Assembly (NCBI GenBank): GCA_051867615.1
Contig: JBJDYU010000008.1
Location: 19,104-83,103, forward strand
Direction: 5' to 3'
From: RGIG5472 sp051867615
GTDB taxonomy: Bacteria > Bacillota > Clostridia > Oscillospirales > Oscillospiraceae
Length of the DNA stretch: 64,000 bases
The notes beneath the pieces were generated by a model. That model worked only from the letters and a program-made list of their open reading frames with translations, did not search any database and had not been told where the DNA came from. The translations under genes were made by a program, and so were the position numbers. Positions 1 through 8,090 of the stretch are shown here, piece after piece (within the stretch, counting starts at the first letter, position 1; each line of letters starts with the position of its first letter).

Positions 1-261
1 GGTACAGTTCATATTGACTTCACAATGGTTTCCGAAGTAAATGTTATTGCCGTAATCAACGAAGAAGGGGGCAGTGATCCACAGGCCTTTTCCTCGTCCT
101 CCCAGCAATTCATTCAGGATCCGTTCTTTTTCCTGCAAATCAGCTGCATTCGTTTGGTTGTACGCTCTTGTCAGCTCTTTTGCCTTATGCCACTGCGACA
201 ATAGTGCGGCGTCTCCGCAATCAAAAAGCTGGCCAGCCAGCATTTTTTCCCGTTCTGTCAT
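1..261 (-). CDS. maa: Sugar O-acetyltransferase (maltose/galactoside acetyltransferase family), N-terminal part
   Basis: This gene runs off the left edge; only the first 87 codons are present. The translation begins MTEREKMLAGQLFDCGD and contains AYNQTNAADL and GGRGKGLWITAPFFVDYG, the typical N-terminal helical Mac domain and the entry to the left-handed beta-helix of CoA-dependent sugar O-acetyltransferases (Maa/LacA/NodL). Such enzymes acetylate glucose, maltose or galactosides in the cytoplasm. The catalytic histidine lies in the missing part. The ATG at 261 is the only sensible start. The ribosome-binding site is mediocre (GGGGGCG), and a good promoter lies about 95 bases upstream. The family is certain; the substrate is not. 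Confidence 0.85.
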   Translation of the reverse strand, partial: MTEREKMLAGQLFDCGDAALLSQWHKAKELTRAYNQTNAADLQEKERILNELLGGRGKGLWITAPFFVDYGNNIYFGNHCEVNMNCT

Positions 262-354
262 ATTCGCCCCCGCTTTCTGTCTTTTGATTCTCCTTCGTAT
301 GAGAGGTATGCTCCCTCGCTCAAGGAGCCTGCTCCGTACAGATTTGCTGCGCTC

Positions 355-383
355 ATCATACCATACCGCGGACCGTCCCGCAA
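355..383 (-). promoter_or_regulatory. Sigma-A promoter for the acetyltransferase gene
   Basis: On the minus strand TTGCGG (383-378) and TATGAT (360-355) are separated by exactly 17 bases. This fits a vegetative promoter serving the truncated acetyltransferase gene. It lies between the sigG stop and that gene, so the acetyltransferase need not depend on sporulation transcription. Confidence 0.55.
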
Positions 384-439
384 CAGAGGCGTCAGGCAAG
401 CGGAAAGGCGACAGGCGCGTTCGCGCCTCCCCCCGCTTG

Positions 440-1213
440 TCAGACGAGACTGCTCTTGATGGCCTTGATGGCGCTTTTTTCCAGCCTGCTCACCTGGGCC
501 TGGGAGATGCCGATCTCGGCGGAGACGTCCATCTGGGTCTTGCCCTCGTAAAAGCGCAGGGCCAGGATGCGCTGCTGCCGCGGCGTCAGGGCGGCGATGG
601 CGTCCTTCAGGGCGATCTGCTCCAGCCACCCCTCGTCCGTGTTCTTCTCGTCGCCCACCTGGTCCATGACGCAGACCGTGTCGCTGCCGTCAGAGTAGAC
701 CGGGTCATAGAGGGAGACCGGGTCCGCCATGGCGTCCATGGCGAAGACCACCTCCTCCCGTGGAATGCCCAGCTCTTGGGCGATCTCCTCCACGGTAGGC
801 TCCCGCTGCTTGTCCCGCTGCAGCTGCTCGCGGGCCTGCAGGATGCGGTAGGCCGTGTCCCGGGTGCTGCGGCTGACGCGGATGGAGCTGTTGTCCCGGA
901 GGTAGCGGCGTATCTCGCCCACGATCATGGGCACGCCGTAGGTGGAAAAGCGCACGTCCATGGAGAGGTCGAAGTTCTGTATCGCCTTCAAAAGCCCGAT
1001 GCAGCCCACCTGGAACAGGTCGTCCATGTTCTCGCCCCGGGAGGAGAACTTCTGGATCACCGACAGCACCAGCCGGAGATTGCCGAGGATCAGCGCCTCC
1101 CGCGCCTGTTCGTCGCCGCCCTGGGCCTTTTTCAGCAGCTCCATGGTCTCCTCGTTTTTCAAAACCTTGAGCTTGGCGGTATTGACGCCGCAGATCTCCA
1201 CTTTCGACTGCAT
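440..1213 (-). CDS. sigG: RNA polymerase sporulation sigma factor SigG
   Basis: The 257-residue protein is the late forespore-specific sigma factor. The N-terminus carries the signature KVEICGVNTAKLKVL (residues 4-18). Sigma region 2 includes DLFQVGCIGLLKAI (65-78) and RFSTYGVPMIVGEIRRYLRD. Region 3 lies near 125-175, and region 4 ends in a helix-turn-helix with GISQAQVSRLEKSAI (235-249). B. subtilis SigG is 260 residues. The ATG at 1213 follows GGGAGGG at a good distance. In B. subtilis the gene sits behind spoIIGA-sigE; here no sigE is visible, and the gene is divergent from a YlmC-like gene and followed by an acetyltransferase gene. SigG activates late forespore genes such as spore coat-protective and germination genes. 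Confidence 0.97.
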   Translation of the reverse strand: MQSKVEICGVNTAKLKVLKNEETMELLKKAQGGDEQAREALILGNLRLVLSVIQKFSSRGENMDDLFQVGCIGLLKAIQNFDLSMDVRFSTYGVPMIVGEIRRYLRDNSSIRVSRSTRDTAYRILQAREQLQRDKQREPTVEEIAQELGIPREEVVFAMDAMADPVSLYDPVYSDGSDTVCVMDQVGDEKNTDEGWLEQIALKDAIAALTPRQQRILALRFYEGKTQMDVSAEIGISQAQVSRLEKSAIKAIKSSLV

Positions 1214-1243
1214 GAGGAACCCTCCCGAAATATACTGTGTTTT

Positions 1244-1272
1244 CAGTATTTCCGGCCCGGGCGCTTTCATGC
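1244..1272 (-). promoter_or_regulatory. Possible forespore (sigma-F/sigma-G type) promoter of sigG
   Basis: On the minus strand GCATG (1272-1268) and AATACTG (1250-1244) are 17 bases apart and end about 30 bases before the sigG start codon. The elements resemble the sigma-F/sigma-G consensus (GYATR and a CATAHTA-like -10). No sigma-A promoter is visible here. The match is partial and the assignment is inference. Confidence 0.35.
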
Positions 1273-1386
1273 GGCGGGCGGCGGAGGGATATTTTTTTCT
1301 TTTCCCCGGCTTTCGATGGATTTTTCCCAGCTCCGGCGCATAGGACGGCCCCTCCTTTGCATAGCCTTGCACGAGGAGGGAAATCT

Positions 1387-1665
1387 ATGGAATGTAGAGT
1401 CCGGGATATGCGGCTGAAAGAGGTCATCAATATCAACGACGGCGCGCGGCTGGGCTATGTGAGCGATCTGGAGTTCCGTCTGCCGGAGGGGCAGATTCTG
1501 GGAGCCATCGTGCAGGGGCCGGGGCGCTTTTTCGGTCTGTTCGGCCGGGGGGAGGAATTTTACATCCCCTGGGACGCCATCCGGCAGATGGGGGATGACA
1601 TTCTCCTCATCGAAAGGTCGGTCCAGCGGCAGATACAGAAGCCAAAGCGCCGCAAATGGAGCTGA
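1387..1665 (+). CDS. YlmC/YmxH-family sporulation protein (PRC-barrel fold)
   Basis: The 92-residue protein starts MECRVRDMRLKEVININDG and contains GARLGYVSDLEF and IVQGPGRFFGLFGRGEEFYIPWD, the hallmarks of the YlmC/YmxH family of small PRC-barrel proteins found in spore formers. In Bacillus this family lies next to sigE/sigG, so its position beside sigG is expected. The ATG at 1387 has GAGGAGGG seven bases upstream. The exact role is unknown; the C-terminal KPKRRK is basic. The family call is secure and the function is not. Confidence 0.85.
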   Translation: MECRVRDMRLKEVININDGARLGYVSDLEFRLPEGQILGAIVQGPGRFFGLFGRGEEFYIPWDAIRQMGDDILLIERSVQRQIQKPKRRKWS

Positions 1666-1713
1666 AAGGGCCGAAAAAGCGGCTCCATTTCCGGGGAAAA
1701 TTGAAAAAAGTCC

Positions 1714-1742
1714 TTGCAATCAATCAATACTTATGGTATTAT
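1714..1742 (+). promoter_or_regulatory. Sigma-A promoter of rpsB
   Basis: TTGCAA at 1714-1719 and TATTAT at 1737-1742 have a 17-base spacer. Transcription would begin near 1749, leaving a leader of about 110 bases before rpsB. Confidence 0.75.
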
Positions 1743-1748
1743 ATTTCA

Positions 1749-1859
1749 GCATTCCGCACAGGGGAGGACAAACCGTCTGTGCCGCTTTTTCGCGCGGTGG
1801 GCGGGGCGGATGACGCTCCTGGAGGTAAGAACAAAATTTTGAAGGAGAAACAGAACAAC
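1749..1859 (+). promoter_or_regulatory. rpsB 5' leader with hairpin, possible ribosomal-protein autoregulatory leader
   Basis: The 110-base leader holds a hairpin with GCACAG (1756-1761) pairing CTGTGC (1777-1782), followed by T5, then a G-rich stretch and GGATGACGC before the Shine-Dalgarno GAAGGAGAAA. Leaders of rpsB operons are autoregulated by S2 in many bacteria. Whether this one is homologous to a described S2 leader could not be established by eye. Confidence 0.3.
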
Positions 1860-2594
1860 ATGGCAAATCAGAACGTCGTATCCATGAAGGCCCTGCTGGA
1901 GGCAGGCGTGCATTTCGGTCACCAGACCCGCCGTTGGAACCCCAAGATGGCTCCCTATATCTATACCGAGCGCAACGGCATCTATATCATCGACCTGCAG
2001 AAGACCGTGAAGAAGCTGGAGGAAGCCTATAACTTCGTGCGCCAGCTGTCCGAGAGCGGCCAGTCCCTGCTTTTCGTCGGCACCAAGAAGCAGGCGCAGG
2101 AGGCCATCAGGGAAGAAGCGCTGCGCTGCAATATGCACTACGTCAACGCCCGCTGGCTGGGCGGCATGATGACCAACTTCAAGACCATCCGTTCCCGCGT
2201 GGAGCGCATGGACCAGATCAAGAAGATGCAGGAGGACGGCACCTTCGATATGCTGCCGAAGAAGGAAGTCATCAAGCTGCTGCACGAGCAGGAGAAGCTG
2301 GTGAAGTACCTCGGCGGTATCAAGGAAATGAAGAAGCTGCCCGGCGCCCTGTTCGTCGTGGATACCCGCAAGGAGCATAACGCCATCGCCGAGGCCCACC
2401 GTCTGGGCATTCCCGTGGTGGCCATCGCGGATACTAACTGCGACCCCGACGAGATCGATTACGTCATCCCCGGCAACGACGACGCCATCCGCGCCATCAA
2501 GCTCATCGCTTCCATCATGGCCAACGCCGTGGTGGAGGGCAAGCAGGGCGAGCAGGTGGAGGAAGCGCCCGCCGCGGAAGCCGCCGCTGAATAA
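1860..2594 (+). CDS. rpsB: 30S ribosomal protein S2
   Basis: The 244-residue protein starts MANQNVVSMKALLEAGVHFGH and carries the S2 signatures HFGHQTRRWNPKM, YIYTERNGIYIIDLQKT and IPVVAIADTNCDPD. S2 binds the head/body junction of the 30S subunit and is needed for S1 docking. The start is set by GAAGGAG about 12 bases before ATG. The C-terminus is extended by an acidic/Ala tail (EEAPAAEAAAE), common in high-GC Clostridia. tsf follows after a terminator-like hairpin, the standard rpsB-tsf arrangement. Confidence 0.98.
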   Translation: MANQNVVSMKALLEAGVHFGHQTRRWNPKMAPYIYTERNGIYIIDLQKTVKKLEEAYNFVRQLSESGQSLLFVGTKKQAQEAIREEALRCNMHYVNARWLGGMMTNFKTIRSRVERMDQIKKMQEDGTFDMLPKKEVIKLLHEQEKLVKYLGGIKEMKKLPGALFVVDTRKEHNAIAEAHRLGIPVVAIADTNCDPDEIDYVIPGNDDAIRAIKLIASIMANAVVEGKQGEQVEEAPAAEAAAE

Positions 2595-2629
2595 GCGAGA
2601 ACCTATACGCGTGACCCTGTAACAGCAAA

Positions 2630-2654
2630 GGGGCGGGAGAGCCCGCCCCTTTTT
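2630..2654 (+). terminator. Intrinsic terminator/attenuator between rpsB and tsf
   Basis: GGGGCGGG (2630-2637) pairs with CCCGCCCC (2642-2649) across a 4-base loop and is followed by T5. No separate tsf promoter is visible, so this hairpin probably lets part of the transcripts through and sets the S2:EF-Ts ratio, as described for rpsB-tsf in other bacteria. Confidence 0.8.
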
Positions 2655-2680
2655 CAAAATAAACATTGGAGGAAATGAAA

Positions 2681-3601
2681 ATGGCTTTTACCGCGAATGA
2701 TGTGAAGACGCTGCGTGAAATGACCGCCTGCGGCATGATGGACTGCAAGAAGGCCCTGACCGAGGCGGACGGCAATATGGATAAGGCTGTGGAGTGGCTG
2801 CGTGAAAAGGGCCTGGCGAAGGCCGCCAAGAAGGCCGGCCGCATCGCCGCCGAGGGTATGGCGTACGCCACCGTGGAAAACGGCGTGGGCGTCATCGTCG
2901 AGGTCAACTCCGAGACCGACTTCGCCGCCAAGGCTCCCGTGTTCGTGGAGTTCGTCAAGGACATCGCCAAGGCCGTGGAGGTCTCCGCTCCCGCCGACGT
3001 GGAAGCCCTGAAGAACGTGAATTATCCCGGCAGCGACAAGACCGTGGGCGAGACGATCCCCGACAAGGTCATGGTCATCGGCGAGAACCTGCAGATCCGC
3101 CGCTTCGCCCGCTTTGACCAGAACACCTCCGTGGCCTATGTCCACGCCGGCGGCAAGATCGGCGTGCTGGTGAACCTGGCTGTGGAGGGCGGCATCGATG
3201 CCACCACCATCGGCAAGGATGTGGCCATGCAGATCGCCGCGCTGAATCCCCGTTTCTGGGACAAGAGCCTGGTGACCGAGGATGTGCTGGAGGAGGAGAA
3301 GAAGATCCTCGTGGCCCAGATGGACAACGACCCCAAGATGGCCGCGAAGCCCCAGCAGGTCAAGGAGAAGATCGCCGCCGGCAAGCTCGGCAAGTTCTAC
3401 GAGGAGAACTGCCTGCTGCAGCAGACCTTCGTCAAGGACGGCAGCATGACCGTGGAGCAGTATATCAACTCCGCCGCCAAGGCGCTGGGCGGCTCCGTGA
3501 AGTTCGTCGATGCCATCCGCTTTGAGAAGGGCGAGGGCATCGAGAAGAAGCAGGAGAACTTCGCCGAGGAAGTCGCAGCGCAGATGAACATGGGCAAGTA
3601 A
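2681..3601 (+). CDS. tsf: Translation elongation factor Ts
   Basis: The 306-residue protein is the nucleotide exchange factor of EF-Tu. The N-terminal UBA-like domain has TANDVKTLREMTACGMMDCK and the second signature VIVEVNSETDFAAK follows. Two core dimerisation-type repeats contain HAGGKIGVLVNL and MQIAALNPRF. The ATG at 2681 is preceded by TTGGAGGA; an upstream in-frame ATG lacks spacing to this site. It ends just before a strong terminator, closing the rpsB-tsf operon. Confidence 0.98.
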   Translation: MAFTANDVKTLREMTACGMMDCKKALTEADGNMDKAVEWLREKGLAKAAKKAGRIAAEGMAYATVENGVGVIVEVNSETDFAAKAPVFVEFVKDIAKAVEVSAPADVEALKNVNYPGSDKTVGETIPDKVMVIGENLQIRRFARFDQNTSVAYVHAGGKIGVLVNLAVEGGIDATTIGKDVAMQIAALNPRFWDKSLVTEDVLEEEKKILVAQMDNDPKMAAKPQQVKEKIAAGKLGKFYEENCLLQQTFVKDGSMTVEQYINSAAKALGGSVKFVDAIRFEKGEGIEKKQENFAEEVAAQMNMGK

Positions 3602-3644
3602 AGCCTGCTTGCTTTACACGCTGACACAAAACGAATAGGAGAAG

Positions 3645-3672
3645 GCCCGCGGCAGCAGCCGCGGGCTTTTTT
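3645..3672 (+). terminator. Intrinsic terminator after tsf
   Basis: A perfect 9-bp stem, GCCCGCGGC (3645-3653) with GCCGCGGGC (3658-3666), has a 4-base loop and is followed by T6. Confidence 0.92.
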
Positions 3673-3748
3673 GCAAAAACGGGAAAAATAGCGGGTACAT
3701 TTCTCCTGACAGCGCGCGGTCGCAGAGCCGCGCAAAGCGGCCCGGGGG

Positions 3749-3777
3749 TTGTCAAAGGGGACAAAAGTGGATATACT
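3749..3777 (+). promoter_or_regulatory. Sigma-A promoter of the YitT-family gene
   Basis: TTGTCA (3749-3754) and TATACT (3772-3777) have a 17-base spacer, about 75 bases before the start codon. Confidence 0.75.
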
Positions 3778-3853
3778 GTAAAAAGAAAAGAAGAACACGG
3801 CGTCCGGCTCTGCGCGCTCGGACGCGGGACAGAGGGAAAGGAGTTGGCGCGCT

Positions 3854-4711
3854 ATGGAATGGAAAAAGCTGGTGCGGGAGGGCGTACTGATGGTGTCCGG
3901 CACGGTGGTGATGGCGCTCGCCCTCGCGGTCTTCACTATCCCCAACGATATCGCGCCCGGCGGCGTTTCCGGCCTTGCCACGGCGCTGGCCTCCCTCATA
4001 CCGGTGCCTGTGGGTACGCTGACACTGCTGCTGAACGTGCCGCTGTTCCTGGCGGCGCTGCGGGTGATGGGGTGGCGTCCGCTGGTCAAGACCGCCATTC
4101 CCACGGTGCTTTTGTCGGTGTGTATCGACCTGTTTGTCCTGCTCGTTCCGCCCTATACCAACAATGTCATCATGGCGGCGGTGATAGGCGGCGTGGGTTC
4201 CGGTATCGGACTGGGCCTGCTGTTCCTCTGCGGCGCCAGCTCGGGGGGAACGGACCTGCTCTCCCTGCTCGTCAGCCGCAAGCTGCCGAACGTCTCTCTG
4301 GGCAATCTGCTGCTGGTCATCGACGCCTCCGTGGTGCTGTTCGCGGTGTTTGTGTTCAAAAACATCGACGTGGCGCTGTACTCGGGCCTGACCCTTTTCA
4401 TCTCCAGCAAGGTGATAGACAGCGTGCTCGCCGGCGCGGATTACGCCAAGGTGATCTATGTCGTGACGGAGAAGGGCGACGAGGTGCGCAGGGCGCTGAA
4501 CCGGGGGACGGAGCGGGGCGTCACCGTGCTGCCGGCCCGGGGCGGCTATACGGGCAATGAAAAGCAGATGATCATGACCGTCACCCGGCGCAACGCCCTG
4601 TCCCAGACCCTGCGGCTGATCAAGTTAACGGACCCGGAGGCGTTCTTGTTCGTCATGGACGCCGCGGAGGTCCACGGCGAAGGTTTCAAGTCCATGGAAG
4701 TGGAGAAATGA
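3854..4711 (+). CDS. YitT family membrane protein (DUF161 + DUF2179)
   Basis: The 285-residue protein has five or six hydrophobic segments in residues 10-180, including the family motif PGGVSGLAT and the glycine/serine stretch GASSGGTDLLSLL. A soluble C-terminal DUF2179 domain (about 215-280) contains RGVTVLPARGGYTG, a motif common to YitT proteins. The family is widespread in Firmicutes and its transported substrate is unknown. The ATG at 3854 follows AAAGGAG. The gene has its own promoter and terminator, so it is monocistronic. Confidence 0.9.
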   Translation: MEWKKLVREGVLMVSGTVVMALALAVFTIPNDIAPGGVSGLATALASLIPVPVGTLTLLLNVPLFLAALRVMGWRPLVKTAIPTVLLSVCIDLFVLLVPPYTNNVIMAAVIGGVGSGIGLGLLFLCGASSGGTDLLSLLVSRKLPNVSLGNLLLVIDASVVLFAVFVFKNIDVALYSGLTLFISSKVIDSVLAGADYAKVIYVVTEKGDEVRRALNRGTERGVTVLPARGGYTGNEKQMIMTVTRRNALSQTLRLIKLTDPEAFLFVMDAAEVHGEGFKSMEVEK

Positions 4712-4720
4712 TATGCACGG

Positions 4721-4751
4721 AAGCGGCGGCGGGGCCCGCCGCTTCTTTTTT
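4721..4751 (+). terminator. Intrinsic terminator after the YitT-family gene
   Basis: AAGCGGCGG (4721-4729) pairs with CCGCCGCTT (4736-4744) around a 6-base loop; T6 follows at 4746-4751. Confidence 0.9.
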
Positions 4752-4770
4752 GACCGGAGGGCGGAAATTC

Positions 4771-4799
4771 TTGCAATTTTCCCTGCATACTGTTATACT
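4771..4799 (+). promoter_or_regulatory. Sigma-A promoter of the long scpAB-ispH/rpsA operon
   Basis: TTGCAA (4771-4776) and TATACT (4794-4799) have a 17-base spacer. It is the only clear vegetative promoter before a run of co-directional genes that reaches the terminator at 14.5 kb. Confidence 0.75.
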
Positions 4800-4855
4800 G
4801 AATTGGATTGAAAAACGACGCTTTCACCGCGCCGGGAACAGGGGAGGGAGCGCAC

Positions 4856-5500
4856 TTGGGGTATTTACAGAACCTGTGGCATGAGCTGGATTTCGGCTCC
4901 ATGGGCGCGCTGGCCCTGCGTCTGGCGGCGGTGCTGCTGTGCTTGACGGTGCATGAGGCGAGCCACGGCCTCGCGGCCTGGGCCATGGGCGATCCCACGG
5001 CCCGGCGCAGCCGGCGGCTGAGCCTGAACCCGCTGCACCATATCGACTGGCTGGGTCTCGCGGCCATGGTACTGTGCGGCTTTGGCTGGGCGAAGCCGGT
5101 GCCGGTGGACCCCCGCTATTTCAAGAACCCCAAGTGGGGCATGGCCCTCTGCGCGCTGGCGGGGCCGCTGTCCAATGTATTGCTGGCGGCGGCGCTGCTG
5201 CTGGCGGCAAGGGGCTGCTTCGCCGCGAGCCTTTTTACGCTGGGGGAGTTCTGCGTTCTGACCGCCATGCTCAGCGTGGGCCTGGGGGTGTTCAATCTCA
5301 TCCCCCTGCCGCCGCTGGATGGCTCCAAGGTGCTGGCGGCCCTGCTGCCGGACCGGCTCTATGAGATCTGGATGCGCTATGAGCGCCTTGGGATGCTGCT
5401 GGTGTTCGCGCTGGTGCTGCTGGGCGTGGGAGACGGCTTTTTGAACCGTGCCATCGAGGCGGTGTTCAGCGCCCTGGCATATCTGATTTTTTCCCTTTGA
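4856..5500 (+). CDS. Site-2 protease family (M50) membrane metallopeptidase
   Basis: The 214-residue integral membrane protein belongs to the small YwhC/Rv1456-like branch of peptidase family M50. The zinc-binding HEASH motif is at residues 33-37 inside a membrane segment, and the second motif NLIPLPPLDG (147-156) supplies the third metal ligand Asp155. Hydrophobic segments lie near 20-45, 62-78, 98-118, 130-152 and 170-210. TTG at 4856 is chosen because GGGGAGGGAG lies just upstream; an upstream TTG at 4808 would sit at the transcription start. No PDZ domain is present. Substrate unknown. It is the first gene of the operon, followed after 9 bases by scpA. Confidence 0.88.
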   Translation: MGYLQNLWHELDFGSMGALALRLAAVLLCLTVHEASHGLAAWAMGDPTARRSRRLSLNPLHHIDWLGLAAMVLCGFGWAKPVPVDPRYFKNPKWGMALCALAGPLSNVLLAAALLLAARGCFAASLFTLGEFCVLTAMLSVGLGVFNLIPLPPLDGSKVLAALLPDRLYEIWMRYERLGMLLVFALVLLGVGDGFLNRAIEAVFSALAYLIFSL

Positions 5501-5509
5501 GGTTGAGCG

Positions 5510-6295
5510 ATGGAAGTACCTGTTTTTAAGCTGGAGGGCGTGGTGCATGAGCGCGCCAATACGGAGCCCCAGGATTTCGAGGGGCCGCTGGACCTGATTT
5601 TGTATTTGCTCAGCAAAAACAAGATCGAGATCCAGGATATCCCCATTGCCCTGATCCTGGATCAGTACCTCGCGTATCTCGAGGAGCGCAAGCATCTCGA
5701 CCTCGAGATCGCCAGCGAGTTCGTGACCATGGCGGCCCACCTGATGTATATCAAGACCCGTATGCTCCTCTCCATCGAGGATGAGGAGGCGCAAAGCGAG
5801 ATGGACGCCCTGATCCGCTCGCTGGAGGAGCGCAAGGCCAAGGACGCCTATCTGAAAGTCAAGACCCTCGCGGCGAAGCTGGAGCCTATGGGCGAGTTCG
5901 GTCGCAACATCCTGACCCGCGGGCCGGAGCCGGTGCGCCGGGGCAAGGTATACGAATACGACCATGAAAAGGCCGACCTGCTGCTGGCGCTGGACGCTAT
6001 TTTAGAGCGGGGCGAGCGCGCCGCGCCGCCGAAGGCGGAGGCCTTCAGCGCCATCGTGGGACGGGAGCCGTATTCCGTCTCGAAAAAGGCGGGAGAGATA
6101 TTGCGGCGGCTGAAGCAGACGGGCATCACCCGCTTTTTGCTGCTGTTTCGGGGCAGCCGCAGCCGCAGCGAGATCGCGGCCACATTTCTGGCTGTGCTGG
6201 AGCTTTGCCGCGCCAGCGTGATCCGTCTCGCCGGCGGCGAGGAGGACTGCACGGTGGACTGCGCGGCGGACGCGCCGGATGAATTCATCATATAA
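5510..6295 (+). CDS. scpA: Segregation and condensation protein A
   Basis: The 261-residue kleisin subunit of the SMC-ScpAB condensin bridges the Smc heads and binds ScpB during chromosome segregation. The N-terminal signature FEGPLDLILYLLSKNKIEIQ starts at about residue 23, with EFVTMAAHLMYIKTRMLL following; the C-terminal winged helix contains FLAVLELCRASVI. The start ATG has GAGGT upstream and lies 9 bases after the protease stop. scpB follows with almost no gap, the usual pair. Confidence 0.97.
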   Translation: MEVPVFKLEGVVHERANTEPQDFEGPLDLILYLLSKNKIEIQDIPIALILDQYLAYLEERKHLDLEIASEFVTMAAHLMYIKTRMLLSIEDEEAQSEMDALIRSLEERKAKDAYLKVKTLAAKLEPMGEFGRNILTRGPEPVRRGKVYEYDHEKADLLLALDAILERGERAAPPKAEAFSAIVGREPYSVSKKAGEILRRLKQTGITRFLLLFRGSRSRSEIAATFLAVLELCRASVIRLAGGEEDCTVDCAADAPDEFII

Positions 6296-6307
6296 GTGAG
6301 GGGCTTC

Positions 6308-6892
6308 ATGGATACACTGGAAATGAAAGACCTGCGCTCCGCGGCGGAGGGCATTTTGTTCGCCTCCGGCGAGCCGGTGGAGCTCAGCCGCATCGCTCTG
6401 GCGCTGGAGCTGGATGTGGAGACGACGGAGCAACTGCTCAAAGAGCTGGAGGACCAGTACGCCTATGAGCGGCGGGGCATACGCCTGCTGCACATGGAGG
6501 ACAGCTGGCAGCTCTGCTCCGCGCCGGAGTACGGCGACATCATCCGCCGGGCCTTTGAGATACGCAAAAGCGCCAAGCTCTCCCAGCCCGCGTTGGAGGT
6601 GCTGACCATCGTGGCCTACTTCCAGCCCACCACTCGGGCGTATGTGGATCAGGTGCGGGGCGTGGACAGCTCCTACACCATGAGTATGCTGCTGGAGCGA
6701 AAGCTCATCGAGGAGTGCGGCCACCTGCAGGTGCCGGGCCGTCCGCGGCTGTACCGGACGACGAAGAATTTCCTGCGGGCCTTCCACCTGTCCTCGCTGG
6801 AGGAGCTGCCGGAGATGCCGGGGCTGGAGAACGACGGCCAGCTGCGGCTGACGGAGGAGGGGGAGCTGGTGCTCCCGGAAACGGAACAGTAA
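6308..6892 (+). CDS. scpB: Segregation and condensation protein B
   Basis: The 194-residue protein is the winged-helix dimer partner of ScpA. Signatures are AAEGILFASGEPVELSRIA near the N-terminus and the second winged helix with KLSQPALEVLTIVAYFQP and GRPRLYRTTKNFLRAF. ATG at 6308 is preferred (GAGGGG directly upstream); a GTG at 6296 abutting the scpA stop would add four residues. Length matches the B. subtilis protein (197). Confidence 0.96.
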   Translation: MDTLEMKDLRSAAEGILFASGEPVELSRIALALELDVETTEQLLKELEDQYAYERRGIRLLHMEDSWQLCSAPEYGDIIRRAFEIRKSAKLSQPALEVLTIVAYFQPTTRAYVDQVRGVDSSYTMSMLLERKLIEECGHLQVPGRPRLYRTTKNFLRAFHLSSLEELPEMPGLENDGQLRLTEEGELVLPETEQ

Positions 6893-6928
6893 GAGAACGC
6901 GCCGGTGGGGCGGGAGGTGAGCGGAGCC

Positions 6929-7666
6929 ATGGTCGCGCTGTATATTCTGGGCGGCTTTTTGCTGCTGCTTTTTCTGCTGTTGCTGCTGCGCGTGGGCGTG
7001 GAGGTCCGGCTGGGCGAGCCGCTGACGGTGACGCTGCGCTTCGGCCCGGGACGGCTGCGGCTGCTGCCCGGGAAAGAAAAGAAGAAAAAAGAGCCGAAGG
7101 CGGAAAGGCCGAAGAAAGAAAAGAAGGCGAAGGCGGCCAGGCAGCCCAAGAGCGGAAAGACCAAGCCGAAGATCGGCTTTCCGGAGGTCCGGCAGGGCGC
7201 GGAGCTGCTGCTGCCGGCGCTGAAAAAAGCCCTTGGGCGGACGCGGCGCTCCATCCGCGTCAAGCCGCTGAACGTCCATGTGGTCTTCGGCGGAGACGAT
7301 CCGGCGGAGGTGGCGGAGCAGTACGGCTGGGCCACGGCGGCCATGTGGTCGCTGATGCCTCAGGCGGAGCGGCTGCTGACGATCCCGGAGCCGCATATCC
7401 GGCTCGACACGGATTTTGAGGCGAGCGCTACCCGGACGGAGGGCGAGATCGGTCTCAGCATCCGCATCGGCAGCACGCTGCGCATTGGCCTTGCGCTGCT
7501 GCCGGCGGCGCTGCGGTGGTATCGGAAGCTGCCCCGGGTGCCGGCGGAGGAAAAGAAAACGGAAACAGCGCCGCCGGACGCGGCGGCTGCGGCAAGCGAA
7601 GGAACGGACGCGGCGGACAAGCCCGAGCCGGCAGAGGAAGCACATCCGGATAAGAAAGGTGAATGA
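6929..7666 (+). CDS. DUF2953 domain protein (YtfI-like)
   Basis: The 245-residue protein has one N-terminal hydrophobic segment (about residues 4-23), a Lys/Glu-rich linker (about 48-85) and a DUF2953-type domain with the conserved VKPLNVHVVFGGDDPAEVAEQYG and later IRIGSTLRIG. In Bacillus the equivalent YtfI sits immediately before ytfJ/gerW, as here. The ATG at 6929 follows GGAGGTGA; GTG codons at 6905 and 6917 are alternatives. The tail after residue 200 is acidic and low in complexity. Function unknown; co-occurrence with gerW suggests a sporulation link. Confidence 0.85.
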   Translation: MVALYILGGFLLLLFLLLLLRVGVEVRLGEPLTVTLRFGPGRLRLLPGKEKKKKEPKAERPKKEKKAKAARQPKSGKTKPKIGFPEVRQGAELLLPALKKALGRTRRSIRVKPLNVHVVFGGDDPAEVAEQYGWATAAMWSLMPQAERLLTIPEPHIRLDTDFEASATRTEGEIGLSIRIGSTLRIGLALLPAALRWYRKLPRVPAEEKKTETAPPDAAAAASEGTDAADKPEPAEEAHPDKKGE

Positions 7667-7667
7667 T

Positions 7668-8048
7668 ATGGAAAAGAAGAACGGTCTCAGCGAGCTGATG
7701 GATACCATGATCGGCAAGATCCATGAGATGGCGGATGAGAACGCCGTGGTGGGCCAGCCCATCGTGACGGCGGACGGCGTCACCCTGATCCCGGTCTCCC
7801 GCGTCAGCATCGGCCTTGGCTCCGGCGGCAGCGAGTATGGCGCCGCGGGCCACTTTGCCGGAGGCGGCGGCGCGGGCGTCAAGATGGAGCCTGTGTCCTT
7901 CCTCATCGTGAAGGACGGCTCCGTGCGCATCATGCCCGTGGCCATTCCCGCCGTGAACACGGTGGATAGGGTGCTGGATATGGTGCCCACCGTGGTGGAA
8001 AAGGTGGAAAACATTGTTGCGAAGAAAAAGGATGAGCCGCTGGCCTGA
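7668..8048 (+). CDS. gerW: Spore protein GerW/YtfJ family
   Basis: The 126-residue protein carries the family motifs VGQPIVTADGVTLIPVSRVS, GGSEYG and GGGGAGVKMEPVSFLIV. YtfJ/GerW is made in the forespore and is needed for proper germination in Bacillus. The start ATG is 2 bases after the DUF2953 stop and has AAAGGTG upstream. The glycine-rich centre is normal for the family. Confidence 0.94.
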   Translation: MEKKNGLSELMDTMIGKIHEMADENAVVGQPIVTADGVTLIPVSRVSIGLGSGGSEYGAAGHFAGGGGAGVKMEPVSFLIVKDGSVRIMPVAIPAVNTVDRVLDMVPTVVEKVENIVAKKKDEPLA

Positions 8049-8090
8049 TGGGGCATACTGACAGCATCAGTCCGAAAGGGAGGGTGCTGG

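Noticed and set aside
413..428. Terminator behind sigG (AGGCGCG/CGCGCCT)
   Set aside because: The loop would be only two bases and there is no U-tract on the minus strand.
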